From: Variovorax sp.
Lineage (GTDB): Bacteria > Pseudomonadota > Gammaproteobacteria > Burkholderiales > Burkholderiaceae_C
Reading direction: 5' to 3'
NCBI GenBank assembly: GCA_025352265.1
Contig: JANXTS010000056.1
Coordinates: 1 to 64,000, forward strand
DNA: 64,000 nt
Shown here: piece by piece, positions 17,427 through 27,194 of the stretch
Layout of the letters: each line of letters starts with the position of its first letter
Numbering within the stretch: the first letter of the stretch is position 1
The notes under the pieces: generated by a model
Databases searched by the model: none
What the model was told of the DNA's origin: nothing
The model's input: the letters and a program-made list of their open reading frames with translations, nothing else
Program-made: the position numbers and the translations under genes

Positions 17427-18333
17427 GGCGGCGCTGGTGTCGACATCCAATGGCAACGTACAGCCGTCAGGCCCCGCGCAGTTGCTTGCGCCCCGACGAA
17501 AGCTGCGGTTGGTTCGCAAACTCTTCAAGCATCGCTCGTTCGTGATCGGCCTGGTGATCATCACGCTGCTGGTGCTCGCCGCGATCTTCGGCCCGATGCT
17601 CACCGGCCTCGACCCGACTGCCATGCGCATGCGCAACCGCTTCAAACCGCCATCGAGCACGATGCTCTTCGGCGCCGATATGTTCGGCCGCGACATGCTG
17701 ACCCGCGTGCTGCAAGGCGCGCGGCTGTCGCTGTTCATCGGGCTCTCGGTGGCGCTGGCATCGGGCACCATCGGCGCCTTCATCGGCATTGCTGCCGGCT
17801 ACTTCCGCCGCCTCGATTCGCCCTTGATGCGCTTCATGGATGCGCTGCTCGCGTTCCCCGCCATCCTCCTGGCTATCGGTATCAGCGCAGCGCTCGGTCC
17901 GCAGACCACCAGCGTCATCGTCGCGTTGACCGTCGCGTACATACCGCGCACGGCCCGCATCACGCGCGCCTCGACGTTGGTGATCCGCGAGATGGAATAC
18001 GTCGAGGCAGCACGCCTTTCGGGCGCCGGCCATCTGCGCATGATCTCCCGGCACATCCTGCCCAACTGCATGGGACCGCTGGTCGTGCAGCTGACTTTCG
18101 TTTTTGCTTACGCCATCCTGGCTGAAGCCGCGCTCAGCTTTCTCGGCATCGGCCCGCCGCCGCCGGCGCCGAGTTGGGGAAACATCATCGCGGAAGGCCG
18201 TGACTATTCGATAGAGGCCTGGTGGATCATGTTGTTTCCGGGCTTGGCTATCAGCCTGGCTGCGCTGGGGATGAACCTGCTGGGCGACGGTTTGCGCGAC
18301 GTGCTCGACCCACGCCTGAAAGTGGCGGCCTGA
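17419..18333 (+). CDS. ABC transporter permease, DppC family
   Basis: The start is ATG 17419, overlapping the upstream stop by 8 bp; a longer frame from 17371 is shadow. The 304-residue protein has the DppC pattern: a short N-terminal cytoplasmic tail, [20 protein letters not shown] as first helix, [20 protein letters not shown] near 80, and the EAA loop [20 protein letters not shown] near 195. It forms the translocation path with the DppB-like subunit. Confidence 0.9.
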   Translation: MTEAALVSTSNGNVQPSGPAQLLAPRRKLRLVRKLFKHRSFVIGLVIITLLVLAAIFGPMLTGLDPTAMRMRNRFKPPSSTMLFGADMFGRDMLTRVLQGARLSLFIGLSVALASGTIGAFIGIAAGYFRRLDSPLMRFMDALLAFPAILLAIGISAALGPQTTSVIVALTVAYIPRTARITRASTLVIREMEYVEAARLSGAGHLRMISRHILPNCMGPLVVQLTFVFAYAILAEAALSFLGIGPPPPAPSWGNIIAEGRDYSIEAWWIMLFPGLAISLAALGMNLLGDGLRDVLDPRLKVAA

Positions 18334-18334
18334 C

Positions 18335-19357
18335 GTGGCGACCAACCCGGCTGAAGAGCATGAGGCGCCTGTGCTTGCCGTTAACAACCTGACCGTCGAA
18401 TTCCGTGGCGATGATGGCTGGGTCTCCGCCATTCGTGACGTGAGCTTCGACATCGGCCGTCGCGAATGCCTAGGTATCGTCGGCGAATCGGGCAGCGGCA
18501 AGAGCGTCAGTGCGCTCTCCATCTTGCGGCTTCATGCCCGAGCCACCAGCCGCATTTCGAGCGGCAGCATCGTCTTCAATAACCGCGATCTGCTGAAGCT
18601 TCCCGAGCCGCAGATGCGGCGTATCCGCGGTGCCGAGATCGCGATGATCTTCCAGGACCCGATGTCGTCGTTGAACCCGGTGTTGACCATCGCCGACCAG
18701 ATCATCGAGCCGCTGTGTCTGCATCAAGGGCTGAGCGCAGCGGCTGCGCGCAAGCGGGCCATCGAGCTGCTCGGGCTGGTGCGCATTCCGGATGCGGCAA
18801 GGCGCATCGACGACTACCCGCATCGGCTCTCTGGCGGGATGCGCCAGCGCGTGGTCATCGCCATCGCCATCGCGTGCCAACCCAAAGTGTTGATAGCCGA
18901 CGAGCCGACCACCGCACTTGACGTCACGATCCAGTCGCAGATCCTCCAGCTGCTGAAAGAACTGCAGTCGGAGCTAGACATGTCGGTGATCCTCATCACG
19001 CACGACCTCGGCGTGATCGCGCAATTCGCGGACCGCGTGGTGGTGATGTACGCCGGCCAGGTGATCGAGTCGGCGCCCGTGCAAGACCTCTTCGCAAAGC
19101 CGCTGCACCCGTACACCGACGGACTGCTCGCTGCGATTCCACGGCTCGATGGCGAGCCCGGCCGGCTGAAGTCGATCGCCGGCAGCATCCCGGATCCTTC
19201 GGTGCACATTCCCGGTTGCCGCTTCAGCCCGCGCTGCCCTGAGGCGCTGGCCGTGTGCCACGAAGTCCCGCCCGCCCTGCTCCCGGCATCCGCGCTGCGA
19301 TGGAGCCGTTGCCCACCGCGCGTGGTCGCTTTCGGCGCCACTACCGACACGCCATGA
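18335..19357 (+). CDS. ABC transporter ATP-binding protein, DppD family
   Basis: The 340-residue ATPase starts at GTG 18335, one base after the preceding stop. It shows Walker A GESGSGKS near residue 50, the signature LSGGMRQR near 165, Walker [13 protein letters not shown] and the H-loop [10 protein letters not shown]. The C-terminal oligopeptide-transporter domain ([15 protein letters not shown]) carries the Cys pattern of DppD/OppD, which can hold an Fe-S cluster. Its stop overlaps the next ATG. Confidence 0.92.
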   Translation: MATNPAEEHEAPVLAVNNLTVEFRGDDGWVSAIRDVSFDIGRRECLGIVGESGSGKSVSALSILRLHARATSRISSGSIVFNNRDLLKLPEPQMRRIRGAEIAMIFQDPMSSLNPVLTIADQIIEPLCLHQGLSAAAARKRAIELLGLVRIPDAARRIDDYPHRLSGGMRQRVVIAIAIACQPKVLIADEPTTALDVTIQSQILQLLKELQSELDMSVILITHDLGVIAQFADRVVVMYAGQVIESAPVQDLFAKPLHPYTDGLLAAIPRLDGEPGRLKSIAGSIPDPSVHIPGCRFSPRCPEALAVCHEVPPALLPASALRWSRCPPRVVAFGATTDTP

Positions 19358-20373
19358 CACAAGACGCAACCTTGCCCGCTGCGATCGTCTCGGTGCGCGA
19401 CCTCGAGAAAACATTCGCGCTCAAACGACAGGCTGGCACGCCGGCGCGCTCGCTTCGCGCCGTGCGGCAAGTGAGCTTCGACATCGCACGCGGCGAGACG
19501 CTGGGACTGGTCGGCGAGTCGGGCTCGGGCAAATCGACCACCGGTCGCATGCTGGTCGGGCTCATCCCGGCGACATCGGGCCGCATCCGTTTGTTCGATG
19601 AAGAGATCACCGGCACCAACGCGCAACCGGCTCTGGCGCGCGTTCGCAGGCGCGTGCAGTTCGTCTTTCAAAACCCGCAGGGTTCGTTGAATCCCCGCAT
19701 GCGCGTCGGGGATGCGATCGCCGAACCGATCGATGTGTTTGGCGGATACACGGGGCGCGATCGGCAGGCGCGCATTCAGGAACTGCTCGACACGGTCGGC
19801 CTGCCACGCTCATGCGGCGATCGGTTTCCGCACGAATTCTCCGGCGGTCAGCGGCAACGCATCGGCATCGCCCGTGCGTTGGCGCTCAAGCCGGAGTTCA
19901 TCGTCTGCGACGAGCCGGTGTCCGCCCTCGACGTCTCGCTGCAGGCGCAGGTGGTCAACCTTTTGATTGACCTACAGGAAGCCTTCGGACTCAGCTATCT
20001 CTTCATAGCGCACGACCTGGCTGTCGTGCGCAACATCTCGCACCGCGTCGCCGTGATGTACGCCGGTGCCATCGTCGAAGTCGCGCCGCGCGCCGCGCTG
20101 TACGCCACGCCGAAGCATCCCTACACGCAGACGCTGCTCGAAGCCATTCCGCGGCCCGATCCACGTCATCGACTGGCAGCGAACGTAAGCGGCGAATTAC
20201 CGAGTCTGTTGAGCCCGCCGACAGGCTGCACTTTTCATACGCGATGTCCGCATGCATTCGAGCGTTGCCGCAATGAGGTGCCGCAGTTGCAGGCGCTGGC
20301 ACCGGGACACGAGGCCGCTTGCCACTTGTACGAACCGATAACTGCACCACCGGAAGGCCGACTTAGCGACTGA
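19354..20373 (+). CDS. ABC transporter ATP-binding protein, DppF family
   Basis: The start is ATG 19354, overlapping the stop of the partner ATPase (ATGA); the longer frame from 19255 is shadow. The 339-residue protein has Walker [11 protein letters not shown], the Q-loop [12 protein letters not shown], the signature FSGGQRQR, Walker [13 protein letters not shown] and the C-terminal [15 protein letters not shown] element. With the DppD-like subunit it powers import. It is the last gene of the five-gene transporter operon. Confidence 0.92.
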   Translation: MTQDATLPAAIVSVRDLEKTFALKRQAGTPARSLRAVRQVSFDIARGETLGLVGESGSGKSTTGRMLVGLIPATSGRIRLFDEEITGTNAQPALARVRRRVQFVFQNPQGSLNPRMRVGDAIAEPIDVFGGYTGRDRQARIQELLDTVGLPRSCGDRFPHEFSGGQRQRIGIARALALKPEFIVCDEPVSALDVSLQAQVVNLLIDLQEAFGLSYLFIAHDLAVVRNISHRVAVMYAGAIVEVAPRAALYATPKHPYTQTLLEAIPRPDPRHRLAANVSGELPSLLSPPTGCTFHTRCPHAFERCRNEVPQLQALAPGHEAACHLYEPITAPPEGRLSD

Positions 20374-20413
20374 CCGCAAGTCAGACCCCAGACCAGAATT
20401 TTCCTCCAACGTG

Positions 20414-20426
20414 ATATATCATATAT
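20414..20426. promoter_or_regulatory. GntR-type operator copy 5 (ATATATCATATAT)
   Basis: A perfect inverted repeat of ATATAT around one C, extended on the left to TGATATATCA. It lies 28 bp before the aminotransferase start in the 81-bp gap behind the transporter. Confidence 0.78.
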
Positions 20427-20454
20427 GCGCTGCGGTGCAACAAGGAGCCACGAC

Positions 20455-21681
20455 ATGAATCAACGACATGACGGTGAGATCGATCTCGCTCTACGCGCTC
20501 GCGCCAAACAGGTGATCCCCGGTGGCATGTACGGCCACCAGAACGCCGCTCCGTTGCCGGAGGGGTACCCGCAGTTTTTTGCCCGCGCAAACGGCTGCCA
20601 CGTTTGGGATGTCGATGGCCGCGAATACGTCGACCTGATGTGCAGTTGGGGCCCCGTGTTACTGGGCCATCACCACGCTGGCGTCGATGCCGCGTACCAA
20701 AAGCAGGCCGCATTGGGTGTCAGCATGAACGGCCCTGCCCCTGTGTTGGTCGAGCTGGCCGAAGCGCTGGTCGATCGCATCGCCCACGCCGACTGGGCCA
20801 TGTTCCAGAAGAACGGCACCGATGCGACCACCACCTGCGTCACCATCGCACGCGCGGGTACCGGCCGCCGCAAGATCCTCGTGGCGCAGGGCTCATACCA
20901 CGGGGCAGTGCCCTGGTGCTCGCCCTCGCTGGTGGGCGTCACGACCGAAGACCGCGCCCATGTCATCCAGTACCAGTACAACGACATCGCCAGCCTGCAT
21001 GCAGCGGTGCAGGAGGCCGGCACCGACCTCGCCGCGATCCTGGTCACCGCATTCCGCCATGACATCGGTCGCGACCAGGAGATACCGACGCTCGCCTTCG
21101 CACAAGCCATGCGCACCGCGGCCACCGCTGCAGACGCCGCGTTGATCCTCGACGACGTACGTGCCGGTTTCCGGCTGCATGCGGCCGGCAGCTGGGAAGC
21201 GTTGAGTGTGCGCCCCGACCTCAGCGCGTTCAGCAAGGGCATCGCCAACGGTTACCCGTTGGCGGCCGTTACCGGCAACGAGCGGTTCCGGGAAGGTGCA
21301 GGACGCATTTACGCCACCGGCTCCTTCTGGTGTGAGGCGCCACCCATGGCCGCGGCCATCGCCACGCTGCTGGAGACGAGGGCATCCAACACCATTGCGC
21401 ACCTCGTCGCGATGGGACAGCGACTGAGGGACGGCCTCGCCACGCTGTCGCGTCAATCGGGCATCGGCATCAGTCAGACCGGCCCGGTGCAAATGCCGAT
21501 GGTGCTGTTCAACGACGACGCCGACAACGCCAAAGGCCGCAAGTTTTGCGCTGCGACGTTGCGCGCGGGCGCGTACTTTCACCCGCGTCACAACATGTTC
21601 TTGTCGGCAGCGCACCAGCCGAAAGACATCGACAAGGCGTTGTCGGCTGCGGCGGCCGGCTTCGAGGCACTCACCGCCTAG
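20455..21681 (+). CDS. Class III PLP-dependent aminotransferase (glutamate-1-semialdehyde mutase-like)
   Basis: The start is ATG 20455 with GGAG 8 bp upstream. The 408-residue protein has the class III fold: YVDLMCSWGPVLLGHHH near 60, the PLP phosphate loop FQKNGTDATT near 115, the Asp of LILDDVRAGFRL near 235, and the Schiff-base Lys261 in FSKGIANGYPL. It resembles HemL-like and omega-amino acid aminotransferases. In this cluster it could deaminate the amine released by the acylase. Amine donor and acceptor are not predictable. A dedicated operator copy precedes it. Confidence 0.85.
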   Translation: MNQRHDGEIDLALRARAKQVIPGGMYGHQNAAPLPEGYPQFFARANGCHVWDVDGREYVDLMCSWGPVLLGHHHAGVDAAYQKQAALGVSMNGPAPVLVELAEALVDRIAHADWAMFQKNGTDATTTCVTIARAGTGRRKILVAQGSYHGAVPWCSPSLVGVTTEDRAHVIQYQYNDIASLHAAVQEAGTDLAAILVTAFRHDIGRDQEIPTLAFAQAMRTAATAADAALILDDVRAGFRLHAAGSWEALSVRPDLSAFSKGIANGYPLAAVTGNERFREGAGRIYATGSFWCEAPPMAAAIATLLETRASNTIAHLVAMGQRLRDGLATLSRQSGIGISQTGPVQMPMVLFNDDADNAKGRKFCAATLRAGAYFHPRHNMFLSAAHQPKDIDKALSAAAAGFEALTA

Positions 21682-21798
21682 ACACTGCGCGGCTGTGTCC
21701 GGGGGCCGTGGCGACCCCGTGAAACTCTCGATGGCAATGAAAGTCACTCCGCACAAGGGTCGAGGCTTTTCGGATCCATATTCGAAAGGAGGGACACT

Positions 21799-21831
21799 GT
21801 GTTTTTGAGCACTTGCAGAACTACCCAATGA
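21799..21831 (+). promoter_or_regulatory. Ten-codon mini-ORF coupled to the CoA-transferase start
   Basis: A strong ribosome site (AGGAGGG at 21787-21793) is placed 5 bp before GTG 21799. From there a 10-codon frame ends at TGA 21829-21831, overlapping the ATG 21828 of the next gene. It may be a leader peptide that couples translation. Alternatively it is chance, and the long gene starts at TTG 21813. Confidence 0.3.
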
Positions 21832-22859
21832 ACGCCGTGAATTTGCCGCTGAGCGGCCTCAAGGTCGTCGAATTCGAAGGTATCGGTCCAGGACCCGTCG
21901 CGGGACGCATTCTCGCGTCGTTCGGTGCCGACGTGACCGTGATCGCACGACCGATCGCGGGCGCTGTACAGCGCATGGGCGGCGATGCGGAGAACCCGTT
22001 GCGCGCGAACAAGAGGGTCGTCGTGCTCGACCTGAAGAAGCCGGAGGCGGTCGCCGCGGCGCTCGACTTGGTCGCCACCGCGGACGCCCTGATCGAAGGC
22101 AATCGACCCGGTGTGATGGAGCGCCTCGGCCTCGGCCCCGACGCCTGCAAGGCGCGCAACCCCAAACTGGTCTACGGCCGCATGACCGGCTGGGGCCAGA
22201 CCGGGCCGCTCGCGCCCGTCGCGGGGCACGACCTCAACTACGTCGCGTTGAGCGGCTTGCTGTCGCTCGTGGCTCGGCCAGGTCAGCCGCCGATCGTGCC
22301 GCCAACGGTGATCGGTGACTCGGCGGGTGCGCTCGGGCTCGCGTTCGGCATCGTGAGCGGTGTGTTCGCCGCGCGCACCACAGGCCGCGGCTGCGTCGTC
22401 GATGCTGCGATCCTCGACGTGGTGGCGATGCTCGGCACGCTCGTGCAATGGCTGCATGGCAACAACCAGATCGGCGGCACGCAGCCCAGCGCTTTTCATG
22501 ATTCGCCGCAGTACGACACCTACGAATGTGCCGACGGAAAGTTCGTCACCATCGGCGCGCTCGAACCGCAGTTCTATGCACTGCTGCTGGACAAACTGGA
22601 AATGAAAGACGTCGACCCGTCCGAGCAGCTGTCGATCGACAAATGGCCAGCACTCAAGGCGCGCTTCGTGGCGAAGTTCAGGACCCGAACGCGCGATGCG
22701 TGGAGTGAACTACTTGAAGGCACCGATGTCTGTTTTGCGCCGGTGCTGAGCATCGAAGAGGCTGCCGCCCATCCTCATAACGTTGCGCGAAACCTGTTCC
22801 CGCGCTACGCGTCGGGCATGGTCGACACCCAGGCGGCGCCACGTTTCAGCACGCTGTAG
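21828..22859 (+). CDS. Class III CoA-transferase / alpha-methylacyl-CoA racemase family
   Basis: The 343-residue protein is closest to AMACR/MCR-type enzymes. It begins LPLSGLKVVEFEGIGPGPVAG, then has ANKRVVVLDLKKPEA, GRMTGWGQTGP and the acid-base segment GHDLNYVALSG, with His and Asp as in racemases of this fold. Such enzymes epimerise 2-methylacyl-CoA thioesters; related members transfer CoA. It follows the aminotransferase on the same strand after 146 bp without an operator copy, so it may be co-transcribed or separate. Start choice is uncertain: ATG 21828 or TTG 21813. Confidence 0.8.
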   Translation: MNAVNLPLSGLKVVEFEGIGPGPVAGRILASFGADVTVIARPIAGAVQRMGGDAENPLRANKRVVVLDLKKPEAVAAALDLVATADALIEGNRPGVMERLGLGPDACKARNPKLVYGRMTGWGQTGPLAPVAGHDLNYVALSGLLSLVARPGQPPIVPPTVIGDSAGALGLAFGIVSGVFAARTTGRGCVVDAAILDVVAMLGTLVQWLHGNNQIGGTQPSAFHDSPQYDTYECADGKFVTIGALEPQFYALLLDKLEMKDVDPSEQLSIDKWPALKARFVAKFRTRTRDAWSELLEGTDVCFAPVLSIEEAAAHPHNVARNLFPRYASGMVDTQAAPRFSTL

Positions 22860-22977
22860 ATATCGCATCAGCTTTGAAACACTGCGGCCGTTTACACCAG
22901 CTTTGCACAACCGCAGTGCACGCCCCGCTCGCGCGCCGCGTTGGATCAGCAGGCGTCTTTGCCTGTTGGAGATTTCG

Positions 22978-23451
22978 ATGACCCGTTCAAGCTCGATGTG
23001 GTTCAAGGTGGTTGCCGTAGGCTCGCTCGCGGTAGCTGGTGTCATGGCTTCCTCCCTGGCCAATGCAGGGACACAGTGGTCGGTCGGCATCAATCTGCCG
23101 GGCGTCGTTGTCGGCGAACCGTCGTATGGTCCGGCGCCGGTTTATGAGCCCAATTTCTACGAGTCGGCACCCGTGTATTCGCGACCGGCTCCGGTGGCCG
23201 CCCCGATCTACTACGACGCGCAACCCGTTCGCGTGCGCCCTCCTGAAACTGTTTACTACACGCCGCCGGCACCGGTTTACTACCGCCCGCCTCCACCGCG
23301 TTTTTATGGCCCGTCGCCGGTCGACTTCGAGTCCGGCTATCGTGGCGGCTACTACCGCGAGCGTCGCGAGCATCACGACCATGACGGTTACTACCGGGGT
23401 GATCGCAGCGACCGTGGTTATCGTGGCGATTGGGACGGCTATCGCCGCTGA
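22978..23451 (+). CDS. Secreted Pro/Tyr-rich hypothetical protein
   Basis: ATG 22978 has GGAG 7 bp upstream. The 157-residue protein has a Sec signal (VVAVGSLAVAGVMASSLANA, cut near residue 30). The mature part begins TQWSVGINLPGVVVGEP and continues as Pro/Tyr/Val-rich sequence (PVYEPNFYESAPVYSRPAPV, then PAPVYYRPPPPRFYGP). It ends in a charged Arg/Asp/Gly/Tyr tail (REHHDHDGYYRGDRSDRGYR). Similar proteins are common in Burkholderiales envelopes, but no function is known. It stands alone. Confidence 0.75.
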   Translation: MTRSSSMWFKVVAVGSLAVAGVMASSLANAGTQWSVGINLPGVVVGEPSYGPAPVYEPNFYESAPVYSRPAPVAAPIYYDAQPVRVRPPETVYYTPPAPVYYRPPPPRFYGPSPVDFESGYRGGYYRERREHHDHDGYYRGDRSDRGYRGDWDGYRR

Positions 23452-23619
23452 ATATTGAAAGCAATGCGACTGCGAGGGCCCCTGTCCGACGCGGACCGGC
23501 CCGGTCCCGCCCGGCCTTTGTAAGTCGAAAGAATTCATCGTTCACAATCACAACACACATGTGACTCGAACGTGATTTAAATCATGGACCGGATCGCTTC
23601 CGGCCCCGATGATTGATGC

Positions 23620-23820
23620 ATGTACAGACGAATTGCACTCCTCCTCAGCCCCCTCGTGATGGCCGGTTTGGTCTACAGCTTCGGGTTTATGGCCATCGCC
23701 GTTTGTATGGGGCTGGTGTTCGCAACCCTGCTGTTTTCGACGGGCGACAACTACCAGCCAGTCGCATCCGACAAGTCAGTCGGCTTCGGTGCACCCACAA
23801 CGATGATGGGCGGCTTCTAA
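23620..23820 (+). CDS. Small inner-membrane protein
   Basis: The 66-residue product has a basic start (MYRRIALLLS), two hydrophobic stretches (SPLVMAGLVYSFGFMAIAVC and GLVFATLLF) and a polar tail ending in TTMMGGF. It is a one- or two-pass membrane protein without a recognised family. No strong ribosome site is visible before ATG 23620. Confidence 0.5.
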   Translation: MYRRIALLLSPLVMAGLVYSFGFMAIAVCMGLVFATLLFSTGDNYQPVASDKSVGFGAPTTMMGGF

Positions 23821-23925
23821 GCTCGATGGGTCGCTTCGGCCCTTGCGGGCGTCCGGGAGTGAACTCGATTTTCGGGATCGTCGACTGACCATCCCAACAG
23901 GTTGGTAGACCAGCTCCTCAGGAGT

Positions 23926-25743
23926 TCAGTCGGCGGATTCGTCCACGTACCATCTGTCCTTGCTTAGCATCACCTTGTGATGCCCATGCCCCGACGGCAT
24001 CATCGGAAAACAGTTCTCCTGAGCCGCTACCTGCACGTCGAGAAAGAACGGGCCGTCGTACGCCATGCATTCAGCCAGAGCGTCTGGCAGCGCCGCAGGA
24101 TCTGACACACGCCTGGCGCCCCAACCGAATGCTTTTGCTAACGCCACGAAGTCGGGCAAGGCCTCGTTCCAGCTATGGCTCAGGCGGTTGCCGTGGTTCA
24201 GCTCCTGCCATTGGCGAACCATTCCCATGTAGCCGTTGTTCGACAACACCACCTTGACGGGCGTGCCGTGCTGCATCGCGGTCGAGAGTTCCTGGATGTT
24301 CATCAGCACCGACGCATCGCCGCTCACGCACACCACCAGCGCTTCGGGGTGCGCGACTTGTGCACCGATCGCAGCCGGCACGCCGTAACCCATCGTGCCG
24401 GCACCGCCCGACGTCAACCAGCGGCCGGGGCGTTCGAATTTTAGATATTGCGCGGCCCACATCTGGTGTTGGCCGACATCGGTCGAGACGATAGCGTCGC
24501 GCCCTTCCAGCGCTGTTTGCAAGGTCGCCATCAGTTGCTGCGGAAGGATCACGCCGGGGCGCAGTCGGAATTCGAAGCAGCGCTCCGCGCGCCAGCGTTC
24601 GATGCGCGTCCACCAGGGCGCGAGCCGTTCGGTCGCAAGGCCTGCGAGGCTCGGCATCGACAGCAGTGCCTCGAGCACCGTGCCGCAATCGCCGACGATC
24701 GGCACGTCCACCTTCACCACCTTGTTGATGCTGCCGGGGTCGATGTCGATATGAATCTTGCGGGCGTGCGGACAGAACTCGTCGAGCTTGCCGGTGACCC
24801 GGTCATCGAAGCGTGCGCCGACGCAAACCACCAGGTCGGCCTCGTGCATGGCGAGATTGGCTTCCAACGCGCCGTGCATGCCGAGCATGCCTAGGAAGTG
24901 CGAATCGGATGCCGGAAAGGCGCCAAGCCCCATCAGAGTCAGTGTGCATGGTGCATCGAGCAGGCGCACCAGACGGGTGAACGCGGCACATGATTTGAGC
25001 CCGGAGTTGATGAGCCCACCGCCGCCATAAATGATCGGCCGGCGCGCGGTAGATAGAAGATCGGCCGCACGCTCCAACGTGCCACGCGGCGGCAAGACGA
25101 CAGCTTGCGTGACAGGTGCCCGAAACCGTTCCGTCCGCGCTTTGCCGAGCGGCATCAATTGCACGTCTTTCGGCACGTCGATCAGTACCGGACCGGGCCG
25201 ACCCGACAACGCGATCTCCAATGCCCGCCGTACGACTGCGGGAATCTCGTGGGGCGTGCGCGGCTGATGATTCCACTTGGTTACCGGCCGCGACATCCCA
25301 AGCGCATCGCTCTCTTGAAACGCGTTGGTGCCAATGACCGTGCTGGCGACCTGGCCGCTGATGCACAAGACCGGAATCGAATCGCTGATCGCGTCCAGCA
25401 ACCCGCTTATGGTGTTGGCGATGCCGGGCCCTGACGTGACAAGCACGACCCCGACCTTCCCTGTCGTGCGTGCGTAGCCTTCAGCCGCATGCACCGCCGC
25501 CTGCTCGTGGCGAACCAGGATGTGGCGCAGGCGTGGCTCGCCATGAAGCGCGTCATAGAGGGGCAACGCCGCGCCGCCGGGGTAGCCAAAGATCGTGTCG
25601 ACGCCGCATTCGATAAGTGTGTCGAGAAGGGCTTCAGCGCCGTTGCGTACGCGATGAACGGACGCAGCTGGCAACGCGGGTTGCGGAGCTGGTGACGTCG
25701 GTGGTGTCGAATGCGATGGAAGTTCGGCAACCGGTGTTTTCAT
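23926..25743 (-). CDS. ilvB: Acetolactate synthase, catalytic subunit (stand-alone)
   Basis: From ATG 25743 the protein has 605 residues; ATG 25779 would add 12 but would leave only 28 bp to the divergent gene. The ThDP-enzyme domains are in order: [14 protein letters not shown] and the catalytic Glu in [14 protein letters not shown], a central FAD/structural domain, and the ThDP-binding [12 protein letters not shown] to [13 protein letters not shown]. It condenses two pyruvates, or pyruvate with 2-oxobutyrate, for branched-chain amino acids. No ilvN regulatory subunit or ilvC lies beside it, so this is probably a second isozyme, IlvG/AlsS-like. The divergent Lrp gene suggests amino-acid control. 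Confidence 0.85.
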   Translation of the reverse strand: MKTPVAELPSHSTPPTSPAPQPALPAASVHRVRNGAEALLDTLIECGVDTIFGYPGGAALPLYDALHGEPRLRHILVRHEQAAVHAAEGYARTTGKVGVVLVTSGPGIANTISGLLDAISDSIPVLCISGQVASTVIGTNAFQESDALGMSRPVTKWNHQPRTPHEIPAVVRRALEIALSGRPGPVLIDVPKDVQLMPLGKARTERFRAPVTQAVVLPPRGTLERAADLLSTARRPIIYGGGGLINSGLKSCAAFTRLVRLLDAPCTLTLMGLGAFPASDSHFLGMLGMHGALEANLAMHEADLVVCVGARFDDRVTGKLDEFCPHARKIHIDIDPGSINKVVKVDVPIVGDCGTVLEALLSMPSLAGLATERLAPWWTRIERWRAERCFEFRLRPGVILPQQLMATLQTALEGRDAIVSTDVGQHQMWAAQYLKFERPGRWLTSGGAGTMGYGVPAAIGAQVAHPEALVVCVSGDASVLMNIQELSTAMQHGTPVKVVLSNNGYMGMVRQWQELNHGNRLSHSWNEALPDFVALAKAFGWGARRVSDPAALPDALAECMAYDGPFFLDVQVAAQENCFPMMPSGHGHHKVMLSKDRWYVDESAD

Positions 25744-25807
25744 CGCTTCATTGTTTGGCAAAGCGGGCAGAATTTGCATCTTTTCAACGCCCGATTGCCT
25801 TGTTTAT

Positions 25808-26308
25808 ATGAAGCCTGTTCGCATCAAAGACGATTTTTCCGAAAATTCATCCGACAAAATCGATTTCGCCATCTTGCGGGTGCTCCAACAGGATTCACGC
25901 AAGACGTTGCAGGAGATAGGCGTCGAAGTAGGTTTGTCGCCCACCAGTTGCTGGACGCGCATCAAGAAGTTGGAGGCGCAAGGCGTCATCAAGAGGTACA
26001 CGGTCGACATCGACGCTTCGAAGATTGGTTATCACGACTCGGTCATCGTTCAGCTCACGCTGGAGAGCCACACCGATGAGACGCTCTACGAATTCGGCAA
26101 GGTGCTCGCGACCATCCCCGAGATACAGGAGGCCTACCTTGTCTCCGGAGACTACGACTACTACATTCGCATCCGTGTGCGCGACACGCGCGACTACGAA
26201 CGGCTACTGCGCGAAAAGCTTTACAAGATTCCGGGCATCCGGCACAGCAAATCGCACTTCGTGCTGCGCGTGTTGAAGGAGGCGAGCCTGCCGCTGACGG
26301 GTAAATGA
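25808..26308 (+). CDS. Lrp/AsnC family transcriptional regulator
   Basis: The start is ATG 25808; the frame upstream to 25751 is shadow. The 166-residue protein has an N-terminal HTH (KIDFAILRVLQQDSRKTLQE, then GLSPTSCWTRIKKLEAQGVI) and a C-terminal RAM domain (EIQEAYLVSGDYDYYIRIRV). The divergent neighbour is acetolactate synthase with a 64-bp gap, so it most likely controls that gene in response to an amino acid. Confidence 0.88.
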   Translation: MKPVRIKDDFSENSSDKIDFAILRVLQQDSRKTLQEIGVEVGLSPTSCWTRIKKLEAQGVIKRYTVDIDASKIGYHDSVIVQLTLESHTDETLYEFGKVLATIPEIQEAYLVSGDYDYYIRIRVRDTRDYERLLREKLYKIPGIRHSKSHFVLRVLKEASLPLTGK

Positions 26309-26585
26309 ATATTTACAAAGACGCCTGAATGTCCAAGGCCACAAGGCCATCTCTCCAAGATCAGTGCTGTGCTCAGGCCAGCGTCTCACGCGGTATGAAG
26401 CGACGAGGTCTTCTGGCTCGAAGACCCATGAGCTCAATCCTGTCGAAAGACAGCGCATTAAGTGTCCCAAAAAAAGGAGTCATTACTGCGGAGATACCTC
26501 GGCATCGTTCCGGGCCAAAGCAGTCGTTTCTGATGAGCCGAGAACATTCGCTTCGAAGTGACCACTGCACCGCAGAGAATGGACC

Positions 26586-27194
26586 ATGCAACTTTTCTAC
26601 AGCACCACATCTCCCTTCGCGCGCATTGCGCGAATAGCGCTCGCCGAAAAACGCGGCCACGAACTAAACCACCGATTGACCGATCCCTGGAAGGACTCCC
26701 CTGAACTCCTTCTGGCAAACCCGAGTGCACGCGTGCCGACAGTCGTGCTCGACAGCGGGTTGCCACTGACCGAAAGCCTGCTGATTGTTATGTGGCTCGA
26801 AGCCAAGTACCCGAATCCCTCGCTGCTGGGGGACGACCCGGGGAAGGTGATCTCCACGGCTGGCATCGCGATGGGAGCGATCGAAGCGGCTGCCGCAGTG
26901 ATCATCGGACGGAAGATGACAGACGCGACTTTCGACGAATCGCCTGTCGGGCTGCGCCGACGCAGATCGATTATTCAAGCGATGTCGCGGCTGGAGGCCA
27001 ACCCACCCGACAGCAACGGTCCCATTCCCAGCCTCGCCTTGATCACGACAGTGGTCGCTCTGGATTACCTTCGATTTCGTTTCGCCGAGTCGCCTTGGCT
27101 GCCCCCGTTGCCAAAGCTCGATGTACTGGCGCTCACCGCTCGTTCTCGTAGCGCCTTCGCCGAGACGCTTCCGCGGGACATGCCCGTTTCTTGA
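26586..27194 (+). CDS. Glutathione S-transferase family protein
   Basis: The 202-residue protein has the GST N-terminal thioredoxin fold (MQLFYSTTSPFARIARIALA, with SRVPTVVL replaced by ARVPTVVLD and the ESLLIVMWLE gamma-glutamyl contact) and an all-helical C-terminal domain (FDESPVGLRRRRSIIQAMSR). The catalytic residue is probably Ser or Thr of TTSPF. It is a close paralogue of the GST at 34336, sharing GIAMG, IGRK-TDA and PVGLRRRRSI. The two genes frame a cluster of SDR, GST, CoA-transferase and lyase genes. Confidence 0.85.
   Translation: MQLFYSTTSPFARIARIALAEKRGHELNHRLTDPWKDSPELLLANPSARVPTVVLDSGLPLTESLLIVMWLEAKYPNPSLLGDDPGKVISTAGIAMGAIEAAAAVIIGRKMTDATFDESPVGLRRRRSIIQAMSRLEANPPDSNGPIPSLALITTVVALDYLRFRFAESPWLPPLPKLDVLALTARSRSAFAETLPRDMPVS

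Noticed and set aside
16443..17789. A 448-codon minus-strand frame across the transporter permeases
   Set aside because: Antisense of two permease genes with typical EAA loops. Its composition is Asp/His/Gln-rich low-complexity sequence without domains.
23900..23925. Inverted repeat CTCCTCAGGAG behind the acetolactate synthase gene as a terminator
   Set aside because: The stem is only five base pairs with almost no loop and no T run follows on the minus strand.
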